Assembly: GCA_023381895.1 (NCBI GenBank)
Contig: JAMCTA010000042.1
Location: forward strand, 1-32,627
Direction of reading: 5' to 3'
Origin: Chloroflexota bacterium
GTDB lineage: Bacteria; Chloroflexota; UBA4733
Length of the DNA: 32,627 nt
The position numbers and the translations under genes are program-made. Of this stretch, positions 25,835 through 32,627 are shown in pieces. Every line of letters starts with the position of its first letter. Position 1 is the first letter of the stretch. Below the pieces are notes generated by a model that worked only from the letters and a program-made list of their open reading frames with translations, searched no databases and was not told where the DNA came from.

Positions 25835-26596
25835 GTGTCGGTTGCAATTGATCTCAGCGGTCGCGTTGCTCTTGTGACAGGCAGCAGCCGGGGATTGGGC
25901 GCGGTAACGGCCCGGACTCTGGCAAGCGCTGGAGCGGATGTGGCGGTCCATTACTCCCGCCACAGCGATGAGGCGGAGCAGGTCGTCAGCGCGATCCAGC
26001 AGCTCGGACGCCGCGCTGTGAAGGTTAGTGGCGATTTCCACTCCGAGGTAAGTGTGCTCGATGTCGTCGCCACCGTCACCAGTCAGCTCGGTCCGATCGA
26101 CATTCTTGTGAACAACGTTGGACGAGAGGAGCAGTTGGGGCCTGCGCTCCAGCTCGACTGGGCGGCTTATCAGGAGATGCTCGATCTCAACGTGCGGGCG
26201 GCGTTCTTAGGGGCGAGGACGGTTGCGCCACGCATGCGTGCCCAGAAGTGGGGACGCATCATCAACGTTCTTTCCATGGTGATCCACGCTTTCCCTAAGA
26301 ACATGGCAGCCTACACAACAGCAAAGGGAGCACTGGCGTCGTTCACCAAAGCGCTGGCAAAGGAGCTGGGCGAAGACAACATTACCGTCAATGCGGTCAG
26401 CCCTGGCTGGATTCCTGTGGAGCGTCACGGCATTGGCACACTCCCCGGCCGTGCGGCTACGGCAGCGCGCACCCCGCTCGGTCATCTTGGTGAGCCAGAA
26501 GATGTTGCGAACGCCGTGGCGTTTCTCGCCTCCGACCTTGCCCGCTTTCTCACAGGCATCGAGATTCCCGTGTGTGGTGGCGTCGATCTGTTTTAG
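25835..26596 (+). CDS. Short-chain dehydrogenase/reductase (SDR)
   Basis: A 253-aa classical SDR from GTG 25835 with GAGGAGA 5 bp upstream. The cofactor motif is TGSSRGLG (residues 15-22), followed by NNVG for the central strand. The catalytic pair is Y160-x3-K164 in AAYTTAKGA. The usual catalytic Ser is expected in INVLSMV around residue 146. The C-terminus has PVCGGVDLF, near the family's D-G-G end. It resembles FabG-like or glucose dehydrogenase enzymes and probably oxidises or reduces a hydroxyl/keto group of the pathway intermediate. It is the last gene of the operon; its stop is 13 bp from the stop of the convergent ArsA gene. Confidence 0.9.
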   Translation: MSVAIDLSGRVALVTGSSRGLGAVTARTLASAGADVAVHYSRHSDEAEQVVSAIQQLGRRAVKVSGDFHSEVSVLDVVATVTSQLGPIDILVNNVGREEQLGPALQLDWAAYQEMLDLNVRAAFLGARTVAPRMRAQKWGRIINVLSMVIHAFPKNMAAYTTAKGALASFTKALAKELGEDNITVNAVSPGWIPVERHGIGTLPGRAATAARTPLGHLGEPEDVANAVAFLASDLARFLTGIEIPVCGGVDLF

Positions 26597-26609
26597 GAGC
26601 TGGCTGCCG

Positions 26610-27830
26610 CTAGCTTACACCCGGCACAGGTGACGGCGCTGGCTCCGCTGGCATAAACTGGATCTCGAGATTTCCACTGCGAATGCGCGCACGGCCAGGC
26701 TCAAAGTTCGTCAAGCTCAAGGGCAGCGTGATACCTCTCCGGAAGTTGCCAACCTCGACGTGCAGCTCATCGCCATGCTTGGTCAGCGAGAGCTTCTGAG
26801 TTTCAACGTTGGGCAGAGGGATGGTCAAGAGGTATCCCTCACCTTGGCGCTCGATGCGCAGCGTCGCTCCGCGATGCAGGACAGCAACGGGATCGTACCT
26901 GGCAAACACGGTAGCTGCCAGGGCAGAGAGCTTGGCCACTCCGAGAGGCTCGTCAGCTGAGAGTGGTGCTTCCAGTTGAGGCAGAGAGCTGAAAGTCTGG
27001 CGAATCTCTAGGATTGCCGTCTGTTGGCGCTCGGTCAGCGCCTTCAGCAGTGGATGGGTGCCCGTGTCAGGATCGACGATGCGATTCACACACACGGCAT
27101 CAATGGGGTACTCAAACAGGTTGAGATACGTCTCTGCTCTACGTGCTTCCTTGATGACCATCGAGTCCGGCGTCATGACGATACGATAGGAGCACGTGTC
27201 GCTGTCCGTGAGCTCGGCACGAAGCTGCTTGGTCTCTTCGGCGACGCGGGAGAGCGTTTCTGCAAGGTCGATGGCCGGAAGGATAGAGCGCAGGAGTGGT
27301 CCTAGCAGACGAAACGCACCGGTGCGCAGCTGGTTGAAACGATTGACGTACCAGAGAAACGCGTCGGGCATGCTGAGCAAGCGCAGCGTCTCGCCAGTTG
27401 GTGCGGCATCAACTATGATGCAGTCGAATTGCCCACTGGACCGGAAACGCCGCAGTTGCACCAGGGCGGCGACCTCCTCCATACCTGGAATGATCGCGAG
27501 CTCATCGGCTTGAATCTCTGCCAACCCCTGTTCCCGTAGGGCCTCAGCAAGGCGTTCCTGGAGACCGCCCCAGGTGCGCTTCGCTTCTTCAAGCACGTTG
27601 ACCTCGCAGGCCCACAGTCGCTCGCTGATCTGGGTAGGTTCGTTGCCAAGCGGCGCCAGCAGCACGTCGCCGAGGCTGTGTGCAATATCCGTGCTGACGA
27701 CGAGTGTGCGATAACCGAGCTCGGCCGCGCGCACGGCAGTTGCGGCGGCGATTGTAGTCTTGCCTACACCTCCCTTTCCTACGTAGAGGATGAGACGGGC
27801 AAGCTTGGATGCGGGTGGCTCTAGTGTCAT
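26610..27830 (-). CDS. ArsA/Get3-family ATPase with C-terminal HSP20-like domain
   Basis: A 406-aa protein from ATG 27830, CAGGAGA 4 bp upstream. The deviant Walker A is VGKGGVGKTT (residues 17-26), switch I DIAHSLGD (consensus DPAHS), and switch II VDAAPTGETLRLL. The first about 315 residues are the ATPase. The last about 80 (GEGYLLTIPLPNVETQKLSLTK region) look like the alpha-crystallin-type ArsA_HSP20 domain found in many non-arsenic ArsA homologues. No cysteines in arsenic-site spacing are apparent and no ars genes are nearby, so arsenite export is unlikely; a chaperone or targeting role is more probable. Transcribed against the catabolic operon and away from the mannosidase. Confidence 0.88.
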   Translation of the reverse strand: MTLEPPASKLARLILYVGKGGVGKTTIAAATAVRAAELGYRTLVVSTDIAHSLGDVLLAPLGNEPTQISERLWACEVNVLEEAKRTWGGLQERLAEALREQGLAEIQADELAIIPGMEEVAALVQLRRFRSSGQFDCIIVDAAPTGETLRLLSMPDAFLWYVNRFNQLRTGAFRLLGPLLRSILPAIDLAETLSRVAEETKQLRAELTDSDTCSYRIVMTPDSMVIKEARRAETYLNLFEYPIDAVCVNRIVDPDTGTHPLLKALTERQQTAILEIRQTFSSLPQLEAPLSADEPLGVAKLSALAATVFARYDPVAVLHRGATLRIERQGEGYLLTIPLPNVETQKLSLTKHGDELHVEVGNFRRGITLPLSLTNFEPGRARIRSGNLEIQFMPAEPAPSPVPGVS

Positions 27831-27861
27831 AGTGTCTCCTGCAGCTTGATGACGATTATGA

Positions 27862-27988
27862 TTACTCTACCGCTTCGTACTCATCTGTATCGTGCGGCTG
27901 CACAGTAGGCGGAGAGACCGCACAACTGCACGTCAGCAGGTTGGGTATGAACAGTCGTGTTGTCACGCGCTCTCAGAAGGTAGAGTAA
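27862..27988. repeat. 10-bp inverted repeat pair in the ArsA / mannosidase divergent region
   Basis: TTACTCTACC (27862-27871) and GGTAGAGTAA (27979-27988) are exact reverse complements separated by 107 bp, in the 209-bp gap between divergent genes. The spacing suggests two half-sites or two operators in opposite orientation, one near each gene, at 31 and 51 bp from the respective start codons. Confidence 0.4.
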
Positions 27989-28039
27989 GCGCATTGTCTC
28001 CGCCCGACGCTCTCGGGAGTTTGCGAAGAGGAAAAGAGC

Positions 28040-31000
28040 ATGGCTCTGTCTCCAGAATGGCAGCGACGCGTCAACAGTTGGCGGCGTGAGCTGCGCGAAC
28101 ACGTATACCGGCCCCTTGGCGCAGTTGACCTCGAAGGGTACGTGACGATGAGTCATCTGCCATATGAGGAGGCAGTAGCTGGTGCCTTTCGTCCGATACC
28201 TCCGGGAACGGCGTGGGGCGCCAAGTGGGAGTACGGCTGGTTCAGGGGCCAGATCACACTTCCCCAAGCCGCTGCCGGAAAGCGGATCGTCTTCGTCCTG
28301 GAGACTGGGGGAGAGAGTCTCGTCTACGTCAATGGCACCGCCGCTGGCGCGCGAGATCGACAGCATCGCGAGATCACGCTCGCTCGCAGTGGCGAGCCTG
28401 GTGCGACTTACAACATCGTGGCCGAGAGCTATGGTGGCCACGGACCGCTCGTGACGCGCACAGGGCCGACGCCTCCCGATCGCATCGCCGTCCCGGAGCC
28501 GCCAACAACCCAGCGAGTGATCGGCGACACCACCTTCGGTATCTGGGAAGAAGACGTCTACCAGCTGACCATGGACGTGGAGACGCTGGCGCGTCTTCGT
28601 GAAGTACTTGATGCACGGTCCTTACGGGTTGCAGAGATCGATCGAGCGCTCAAGGACTTCACACTCGCTGTCGATCCAGAGCTTCCGGACGAAGAGTTCC
28701 TGGCGACCGTACGCGCCTACCGTGAGCGTCTGCAGCCACTCCTTGCGGCGGTCAATGGATCGACGACGCCTGAGCTGTTCGCCTTTGGTCATGCCCACAT
28801 CGACGTGGCCTGGCTCTGGCCGCTCACTGAGACCGAGCGCAAGACGGCGAGAACGTTCTCGACGCAGCTTGCCCTGATAGAAGAGTACCCGTTCTATCGC
28901 TTCCTCCACAGCACGCCGCATCTCTATGCAAAGCTTGCTGAGCAGTACCCTGAGCTCTTCATGCGGGTCAAGGAAGCTGTGAAGCACGGACGATTCCTCG
29001 TTGAGGGCGGTATGTGGGTCGAATCCGACACCAATATTCCAAGCGGTGAGAGCCTCATCCGTCAGTTCACGTACGGCAAGCGCTACTTCCGTGACGAGTT
29101 TGGCGTCGACTGTGAGCTGCTCTGGCTCCCTGACGTGTTCGGCTACTCTGGCGCTCTGCCGCAGATTCTGCGTGGTTGCGGCATCAAGTACTTTTCGACC
29201 GCCAAGATCTTCTGGGCTTACAACGGCGGCGAGCAGTTCCCGTACAACACCTTCACCTGGGAAGGCATTGATGGCTCGCGCGTTCTCGCTCACTTCTGCA
29301 ACGATTACAACTCCCACACTGATCCCGGCAGCATAGCCGACCGCTGGAATGGGCGCGTACAGATGGACGGCATCTCGGCGCGACTGGTTCCCTTTGGCTT
29401 TGGAGACGGCGGTGGCGGACCTACACGTGATCACCTCGAGTTTCTCCGGAGGATGGAGAATCTCGAGGGGCTGCCCAAAGTGCGAGTGGCGTCCCCAACC
29501 GAGTTCTTCCACGAGCTCGAGACGAGCGGGGTGCCAGAAGCGCGTTACGTTGGCGAGCTCTACTTCCAGGCGCACCGCGGAACGTTGACGTCACAGGCAC
29601 GCACCAAACGGGGGAACCGCAAGAGCGAGCAGGCGCTCCGTGAAGCTGAGCTCTGGAGCGCCGCCGCCAGCGTGCTGAAGGGTGTCATCTACCCTATAAC
29701 AACCCTGGATCAAGCGTGGCGCAACCTGCTCCTCAATCAGTTCCACGACATCATCCCTGGCTCTTCCATTCATCGCGTCTATGAAGAAGCCGAGGAACTC
29801 TACGGCCGCATCCAGGATGCGGCAGAATCGGTGACTGCCGCTGGGCTCTCAGCTCTTGTCGATAGTGGCGAGGGGCTGACGGTCTTCAACTCGCTTTCAT
29901 GGTCCCGTTCCGCTCTCGTACGGCTGCCTGAGACGGTCACTGGGCTCCTTGATGCTGCAGGAGAGCACGTCCCGGTACAACAGGTTGGCGGACAGCTTCT
30001 TGCAGAGGTGAGCGTTCCATCCTGTGGCTGGTGCTCGTATGCCTTTGCGACTGCTGAGGTAGCGGAGCACGATGGGCCATCGGCCGTGCGTGCGTCCGTA
30101 GACCTGCTGGAGAATGAGTATCTGCGCGCAACATTCAACGATGCGGGCGAGCTCATCAGCCTGGTAGACAAGGAGACCGGGCGAGAGGTGCTTACGGAAC
30201 CGGGAAACAGCTTCCGTATGTTCAAGGACGTTCCCACCGAGTGGGATGCTTGGGATATCGACAGCATGTACGTTCAGACGCCAGTCGAGCTCAGCAATGA
30301 GAGCACTCTTGCTGTCGAGAACAGCGGACCGCTCCTAGCATCACTGAGCCTCAAGCGCAAACTGCACAACTCCACCGTCACGCAGCGAATCAGCCTGCGG
30401 CGAGGCAGCCGGCGACTGGAGTTCGCCACAGAAGTTGAGTGGAATGAGCGTCACAAACTCCTCAAAGTGACATTCCCTGTCCAGATCAAGGCGCACGAGG
30501 CGCTGCACGAAGTGCAGTTCGGCCACCTTGCACGACCGACGCACCAGTCGCGGCAGCTCGATGCTGATCGCTTCGAGGTTTCGAACCAGCGCTGGACGGC
30601 CCTCGTCGAAGAAGGCCGCGGGGTGGGGGTCCTGAACGACTGCAAATACGGTGTGAGCGTGGCAGACGATTGCATCAGCTTAACTCTGTTGAAGTCTCCA
30701 CTGGCGCCAGACATGACTGCCGATCAGGGACATCAAGAATTCACGTATGCGCTCTACGTATGGAATGGCACGCTGCTCGACAGTGCGCTTGTACGTGAAG
30801 GTTACGAGCTTAACTGCCCAGTGCTGGTCCGTGAGGGCGCAGCCGGCGAAATGAGCCTGCTTTCAGTCGATGCTCCGAACGTCGTCCTAGATACGGTGAA
30901 GGCTGCTGAAGATGGCTCTGGGGATCTCATCGCCCGGTTCTACGAGTCGAAGCGTACGTCAACATCGTGCCTTGTGCACTTCGGATTTCCTGTTGCTGAC

Positions 31001-31126
31001 GTCGAAGAGACGAACATGCTGGAAGAGGCGCAGGGTAGTGAGCGCATCACTCCCATTCACGGTGAAGTGGCCCTGCAGTTCCGCCCATTTGAGGTGAAGA
31101 CGCTACGACTACGCCTCCCTCGCTGA
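28040..31126 (+). CDS. Alpha-mannosidase, glycoside hydrolase family 38
   Basis: A 1028-aa protein, typical length for bacterial GH38. An N-terminal ancillary beta domain (about 1-240) precedes the catalytic barrel. Zn ligands and motif HAHIDVAWLWP place H253 and D255; the nucleophile is D365 in LLWLPDVFGYSG, and GFGDGGGGPT follows near residue 455. The middle helical domain carries NQFHDIIPGSSI, and C-terminal beta-sandwich domains end near LRLPR. No signal peptide, so cytosolic like many bacterial homologues; it would cleave alpha-mannosides taken up by a transporter. ATG 28040 is preceded by AGGAAAAG. It is monocistronic. With the sialidase-like and sugar-binding pseudogenes it points to a past or present glycan-using region. 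Confidence 0.94.
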   Translation: MALSPEWQRRVNSWRRELREHVYRPLGAVDLEGYVTMSHLPYEEAVAGAFRPIPPGTAWGAKWEYGWFRGQITLPQAAAGKRIVFVLETGGESLVYVNGTAAGARDRQHREITLARSGEPGATYNIVAESYGGHGPLVTRTGPTPPDRIAVPEPPTTQRVIGDTTFGIWEEDVYQLTMDVETLARLREVLDARSLRVAEIDRALKDFTLAVDPELPDEEFLATVRAYRERLQPLLAAVNGSTTPELFAFGHAHIDVAWLWPLTETERKTARTFSTQLALIEEYPFYRFLHSTPHLYAKLAEQYPELFMRVKEAVKHGRFLVEGGMWVESDTNIPSGESLIRQFTYGKRYFRDEFGVDCELLWLPDVFGYSGALPQILRGCGIKYFSTAKIFWAYNGGEQFPYNTFTWEGIDGSRVLAHFCNDYNSHTDPGSIADRWNGRVQMDGISARLVPFGFGDGGGGPTRDHLEFLRRMENLEGLPKVRVASPTEFFHELETSGVPEARYVGELYFQAHRGTLTSQARTKRGNRKSEQALREAELWSAAASVLKGVIYPITTLDQAWRNLLLNQFHDIIPGSSIHRVYEEAEELYGRIQDAAESVTAAGLSALVDSGEGLTVFNSLSWSRSALVRLPETVTGLLDAAGEHVPVQQVGGQLLAEVSVPSCGWCSYAFATAEVAEHDGPSAVRASVDLLENEYLRATFNDAGELISLVDKETGREVLTEPGNSFRMFKDVPTEWDAWDIDSMYVQTPVELSNESTLAVENSGPLLASLSLKRKLHNSTVTQRISLRRGSRRLEFATEVEWNERHKLLKVTFPVQIKAHEALHEVQFGHLARPTHQSRQLDADRFEVSNQRWTALVEEGRGVGVLNDCKYGVSVADDCISLTLLKSPLAPDMTADQGHQEFTYALYVWNGTLLDSALVREGYELNCPVLVREGAAGEMSLLSVDAPNVVLDTVKAAEDGSGDLIARFYESKRTSTSCLVHFGFPVADVEETNMLEEAQGSERITPIHGEVALQFRPFEVKTLRLRLPR

Positions 31127-31212
31127 TCCCTAGAGTCTGCCTAGCGGATCTGTTGCCAGCGCCTAGCCAGCCTCTGACAAGTGGCTCAATGCGTGAATAC
31201 TTAACATGTGGC

Positions 31213-31244
31213 TCGTACTCTGGTATGTGACGTCATGAGTACGA
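31213..31244. promoter_or_regulatory. Inverted repeat and TGACGTCA palindrome before a small ORF
   Basis: TCGTACTC (31213-31220) pairs exactly with GAGTACGA (31237-31244), and TGACGTCA (31227-31234) inside the loop is a perfect palindrome. The right arm touches AAGGAGA (31244-31250), the ribosome binding site for ATG 31258. It may be a DNA operator or an RNA hairpin affecting initiation. The rest of 31127-31212 shows nothing I recognise. Confidence 0.35.
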
Positions 31245-31257
31245 AGGAGATGGCAGC

Positions 31258-31383
31258 ATGGAATTCTGGAGCCGCCTCCTCTGCACACTTGGTCGGCACC
31301 GGTGGATGGCATGGCACGCGCATTGGTATGCCCGTCCTCTACGGCGGTGTGCTCGCTGTCAACGAGTGGAGAGCGCTCTCTAA
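31258..31383 (+). CDS. Small 41-aa Cys/Trp/Arg-rich protein, putative zinc-ribbon-like
   Basis: ATG 31258 has AAGGAGA at 7 bp and opens 41 codons to TAA 31381-31383. The protein reads MEFWSRLLCTLGRHRW, then an Arg/Trp/His-rich middle and CARCQRVE near the end. C9, H14, C31 and C34 could form a C/H...C-x2-C metal site, similar in look to short LLC-x-L-G-x-H-x-W...C-x-x-C proteins scattered in GC-rich bacteria. It is strongly basic. Function unknown. Reality rests on the good ribosome binding site and the non-random Cys/His pattern. Confidence 0.5.
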   Translation: MEFWSRLLCTLGRHRWMAWHAHWYARPLRRCARCQRVESAL

Positions 31384-31446
31384 GCAACTGCTGCTGAGCG
31401 CTTGCGCTGGACAGTGTGCTCGTAGGAGTCTCGGCACCTTTGGGGC

Positions 31447-31698
31447 GACCGGTTGGCGGATCTGCTGCGGCACAGACTGCTCCGGGGGAGTTTCATCCCG
31501 CCCGCTGAGATCCGCGAGCTGCGGGAGCTCACCCGTCCGGACCGAGTCTGGTCCAAGAGCGCAGCCGGGAGGTCAATCGGCTGCGCTCTTGAGGACTACT
31601 TCGACCGCCTGCACGCCGAGCACCTCCGCCACCACGTCCAGCGCTTGGAACAACTCGACTACACGGTCACCCCCGCACCAAAACAGGCCGCCAGCTAA
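31447..31698 (+). pseudogene. IS110-type transposase relic
   Basis: The fragment begins DRLADLLRHRLLRGSFIPPA then EIRELRELTR, the conserved end of the IS110 RuvC-like N-terminal region. Homology shifts frame to LVQERSREVNRLRS, then returns to the first frame as DYFDRLHAEHLRHHVQRLEQ and LDYTVT with TAA 31698, which resembles the extreme C-terminus of IS110 transposases. The core including the catalytic serine region is deleted. It abuts the intact sufU stop (3-bp gap). No terminal inverted repeats, as expected for IS110. Confidence 0.7.
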
Positions 31699-31700
31699 TC

Positions 31701-32099
31701 TCAGCGCTGGGGATTTACGGGAGAATCATCAGGAGCGGGGGTACCCAAAGCTTGACGCAGGACAGCTAAGGGCAAGAGCGCACACTGCAGTCGCGCTGGA
31801 CTGAGCGGTATGTCCAGTGTCCGGAGTAGCTGTGCTCTGTCCAGCGCCTGCACCTCCGCAACAGTGTGTCCCTCTACGAGCCCCCCGAGCAGTGACGCTG
31901 CCGCCTGGCTCATGACGCACCCGTTGCCAATGAAACGCATGCAGGCAATCCTACCATCTACCACCTGTAGGGCGATCTGGACCTCATCACCACAGAGCGG
32001 GTTCATTCCCTTCGCGGACAGATCCGGTGCTGCCAGTGTTCCGCGGTAGGGCGAATGCCGCCAGTGCTCTAACAGCTCTTCACGATACATTCCGTCCAT
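31701..32099 (-). CDS. sufU: SufU/IscU-family Fe-S scaffold or sulfur-transfer protein
   Basis: A 132-aa protein from ATG 32099 (GTG 32102 is also possible). The three conserved cysteines are C36 (NPLCGDEV, with D38), C61 (GNGCVMSQAAASLL) and C106 (RLQCALLPLAVLRQAL). The second-to-third spacing of 45 is near IscU (43) and shorter than Bacillus SufU, which carries an insertion there; Q105 replaces the His of IscU. It accepts sulfur from SufS and serves Fe-S assembly, which the oxidoreductase in this window would need. It lies 24 bp downstream of sufS on the same strand. The gene is intact, unlike its relic at 13647-13725. Confidence 0.9.
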   Translation of the reverse strand: MDGMYREELLEHWRHSPYRGTLAAPDLSAKGMNPLCGDEVQIALQVVDGRIACMRFIGNGCVMSQAAASLLGGLVEGHTVAEVQALDRAQLLRTLDIPLSPARLQCALLPLAVLRQALGTPAPDDSPVNPQR

Positions 32100-32123
32100 C
32101 ACACCTTGTACTCCGTCTCTTGC

Positions 32124-32627
32124 TCATAGGTGAAAGATGGCCGCCACCTCTCTTATCGCGTCGAGGAAGCGCACAATGTCCTCTTCGGTCGAGTAGAGGT
32201 AGAGGCTCGCCCGCGCTGTGGTGGATGTCCCTAACCGCCGCATGAGCGGTTGACCGCAGTGGTGACCGGCACGAATGGCCACATTCCTGCGGTCGAGGAT
32301 GCTTGCCACGTCGTGCGGATGAATCTCACCGACATTGAAGGACACTACCCCTGCCCGTTCTTGCTCGGCGGCTGGGCCATAGATGGTGACGTAAGGGAGC
32401 TCACGGAGTTCCGCCATCAAGTGTGTGACGAGCGCTACCTCATGTTGGTGCACCGCCTCCATGTCCAGCGCTGCCAGATAATCCACTGCTGCTCTCAGTC
32501 CGGTAGCACCACCCGCATCGGGTGTCCCGGCCTCGAACTTCCAGGGCAAGTCGTTCCAAGTCGCGCCGTGCAGGCCCACTTCACGAATCATGTCGCCGCC
32601 GCCCAGAAAAGGCGGCATTGCTTCGAG
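32124..32627 (-). CDS. sufS: Cysteine desulfurase SufS, C-terminal part (cut by right edge)
   Basis: The open frame enters from the right edge (LEAMPPFLGGG) and runs 167 codons to TGA at 32124. Recognisable parts are WNDLPWKFEAGTPD, GGATGLRAAVDYL and the active-site Cys in RAGHHCGQPLM, followed by ARASLYLYSTEEDI. These are the small-domain and C-terminal features of class II (SufS/CsdA) PLP-dependent cysteine desulfurases. It removes sulfur from cysteine to give alanine and a persulfide that is passed to the SufU encoded just downstream. The PLP lysine lies outside the window. No visible damage in the part present. Confidence 0.93.
   Translation of the reverse strand, partial: LEAMPPFLGGGDMIREVGLHGATWNDLPWKFEAGTPDAGGATGLRAAVDYLAALDMEAVHQHEVALVTHLMAELRELPYVTIYGPAAEQERAGVVSFNVGEIHPHDVASILDRRNVAIRAGHHCGQPLMRRLGTSTTARASLYLYSTEEDIVRFLDAIREVAAIFHL

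Noticed and set aside
26610..27830. Arsenite-export ATPase
   Set aside because: The ATPase belongs to the ArsA family, but there are no arsenic-type Cys ligands or ars genes nearby, and the C-terminal HSP20-like part points to another role.

Overview
This window reads as a chromosomal piece of a GC-rich bacterium, most likely a Chloroflexota member near the Thermomicrobia (Nitrolancea/Sphaerobacter type). That is an inference from the gene set and protein flavour (NarGHJI-type oxidoreductase with a membrane cytochrome c, GH38 mannosidase, ArsA with a C-terminal HSP20-like part, many GTG starts). No rRNA, tRNA or CRISPR array was recognised.

Layout. 1-2400: a sensor histidine kinase cut by the left edge, a relic of a BTAD/SARP regulator, and a toxin-antitoxin locus (Phd/YefM-MntA fusion plus HepT) bracketed by two copies of a 71-bp imperfect repeat. 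2409-11390: the metabolic core, an operon for a membrane-bound nitrate reductase or nitrite oxidoreductase: small protein, anchored cytochrome c, alpha subunit (narG/nxrA), beta subunit (narH/nxrB), chaperone narJ, cytochrome b narI, a small frameshifted ORF, and the transporter narK. Electrons would pass between the Mo active site, the beta-subunit Fe-S clusters, the haems of NarI and the cytochrome c. The order cytochrome c-A-B-J-I-narK resembles Nitrobacter-type nxr clusters but also the Thermus-type narCGHJIK clusters, so direction of catalysis cannot be fixed here. The alpha-subunit gene is split by a frameshift, apparently with a small deletion.

11391-14913: cysteine synthase, a bidirectional hairpin, a Tat-exported lipoprotein with a CuA-like cupredoxin domain, an internally deleted sufU relic, and an NAD-dependent epimerase. 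14914-18109: a decaying zone with a sialidase-like pseudogene, an intact DinB-like gene and a sugar-ABC binding-protein pseudogene. 18199-22826: a small haem-copper-oxidase-like membrane protein, a ComM/YifB-type AAA ATPase, an aldo/keto reductase and an MFS exporter.

22850-31126: a tight four-gene operon (PIG-L deacetylase, RraA-family protein, class III aminotransferase, SDR), an ArsA ATPase facing it, and a large GH38 alpha-mannosidase. With the aldo/keto reductase and MFS genes this looks like an accessory carbohydrate or amino-compound pathway I cannot name. 31127-32627: a 41-aa cysteine-containing protein, an IS110-type transposase relic, and intact sufU and sufS (cut by the right edge). 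The sufU relic at 13.65 kb and intact sufU at 31.7 kb, in the same orientation, bracket the 18-kb accessory segment.

Pseudogenes are unusually frequent: hepT, narG, the narI-narK spacer ORF, sialidase, solute-binding protein, sufU relic, transposase relic, BTAD relic and SnoaL relic. Some may be assembly or sequencing errors; others are clearly old decay.
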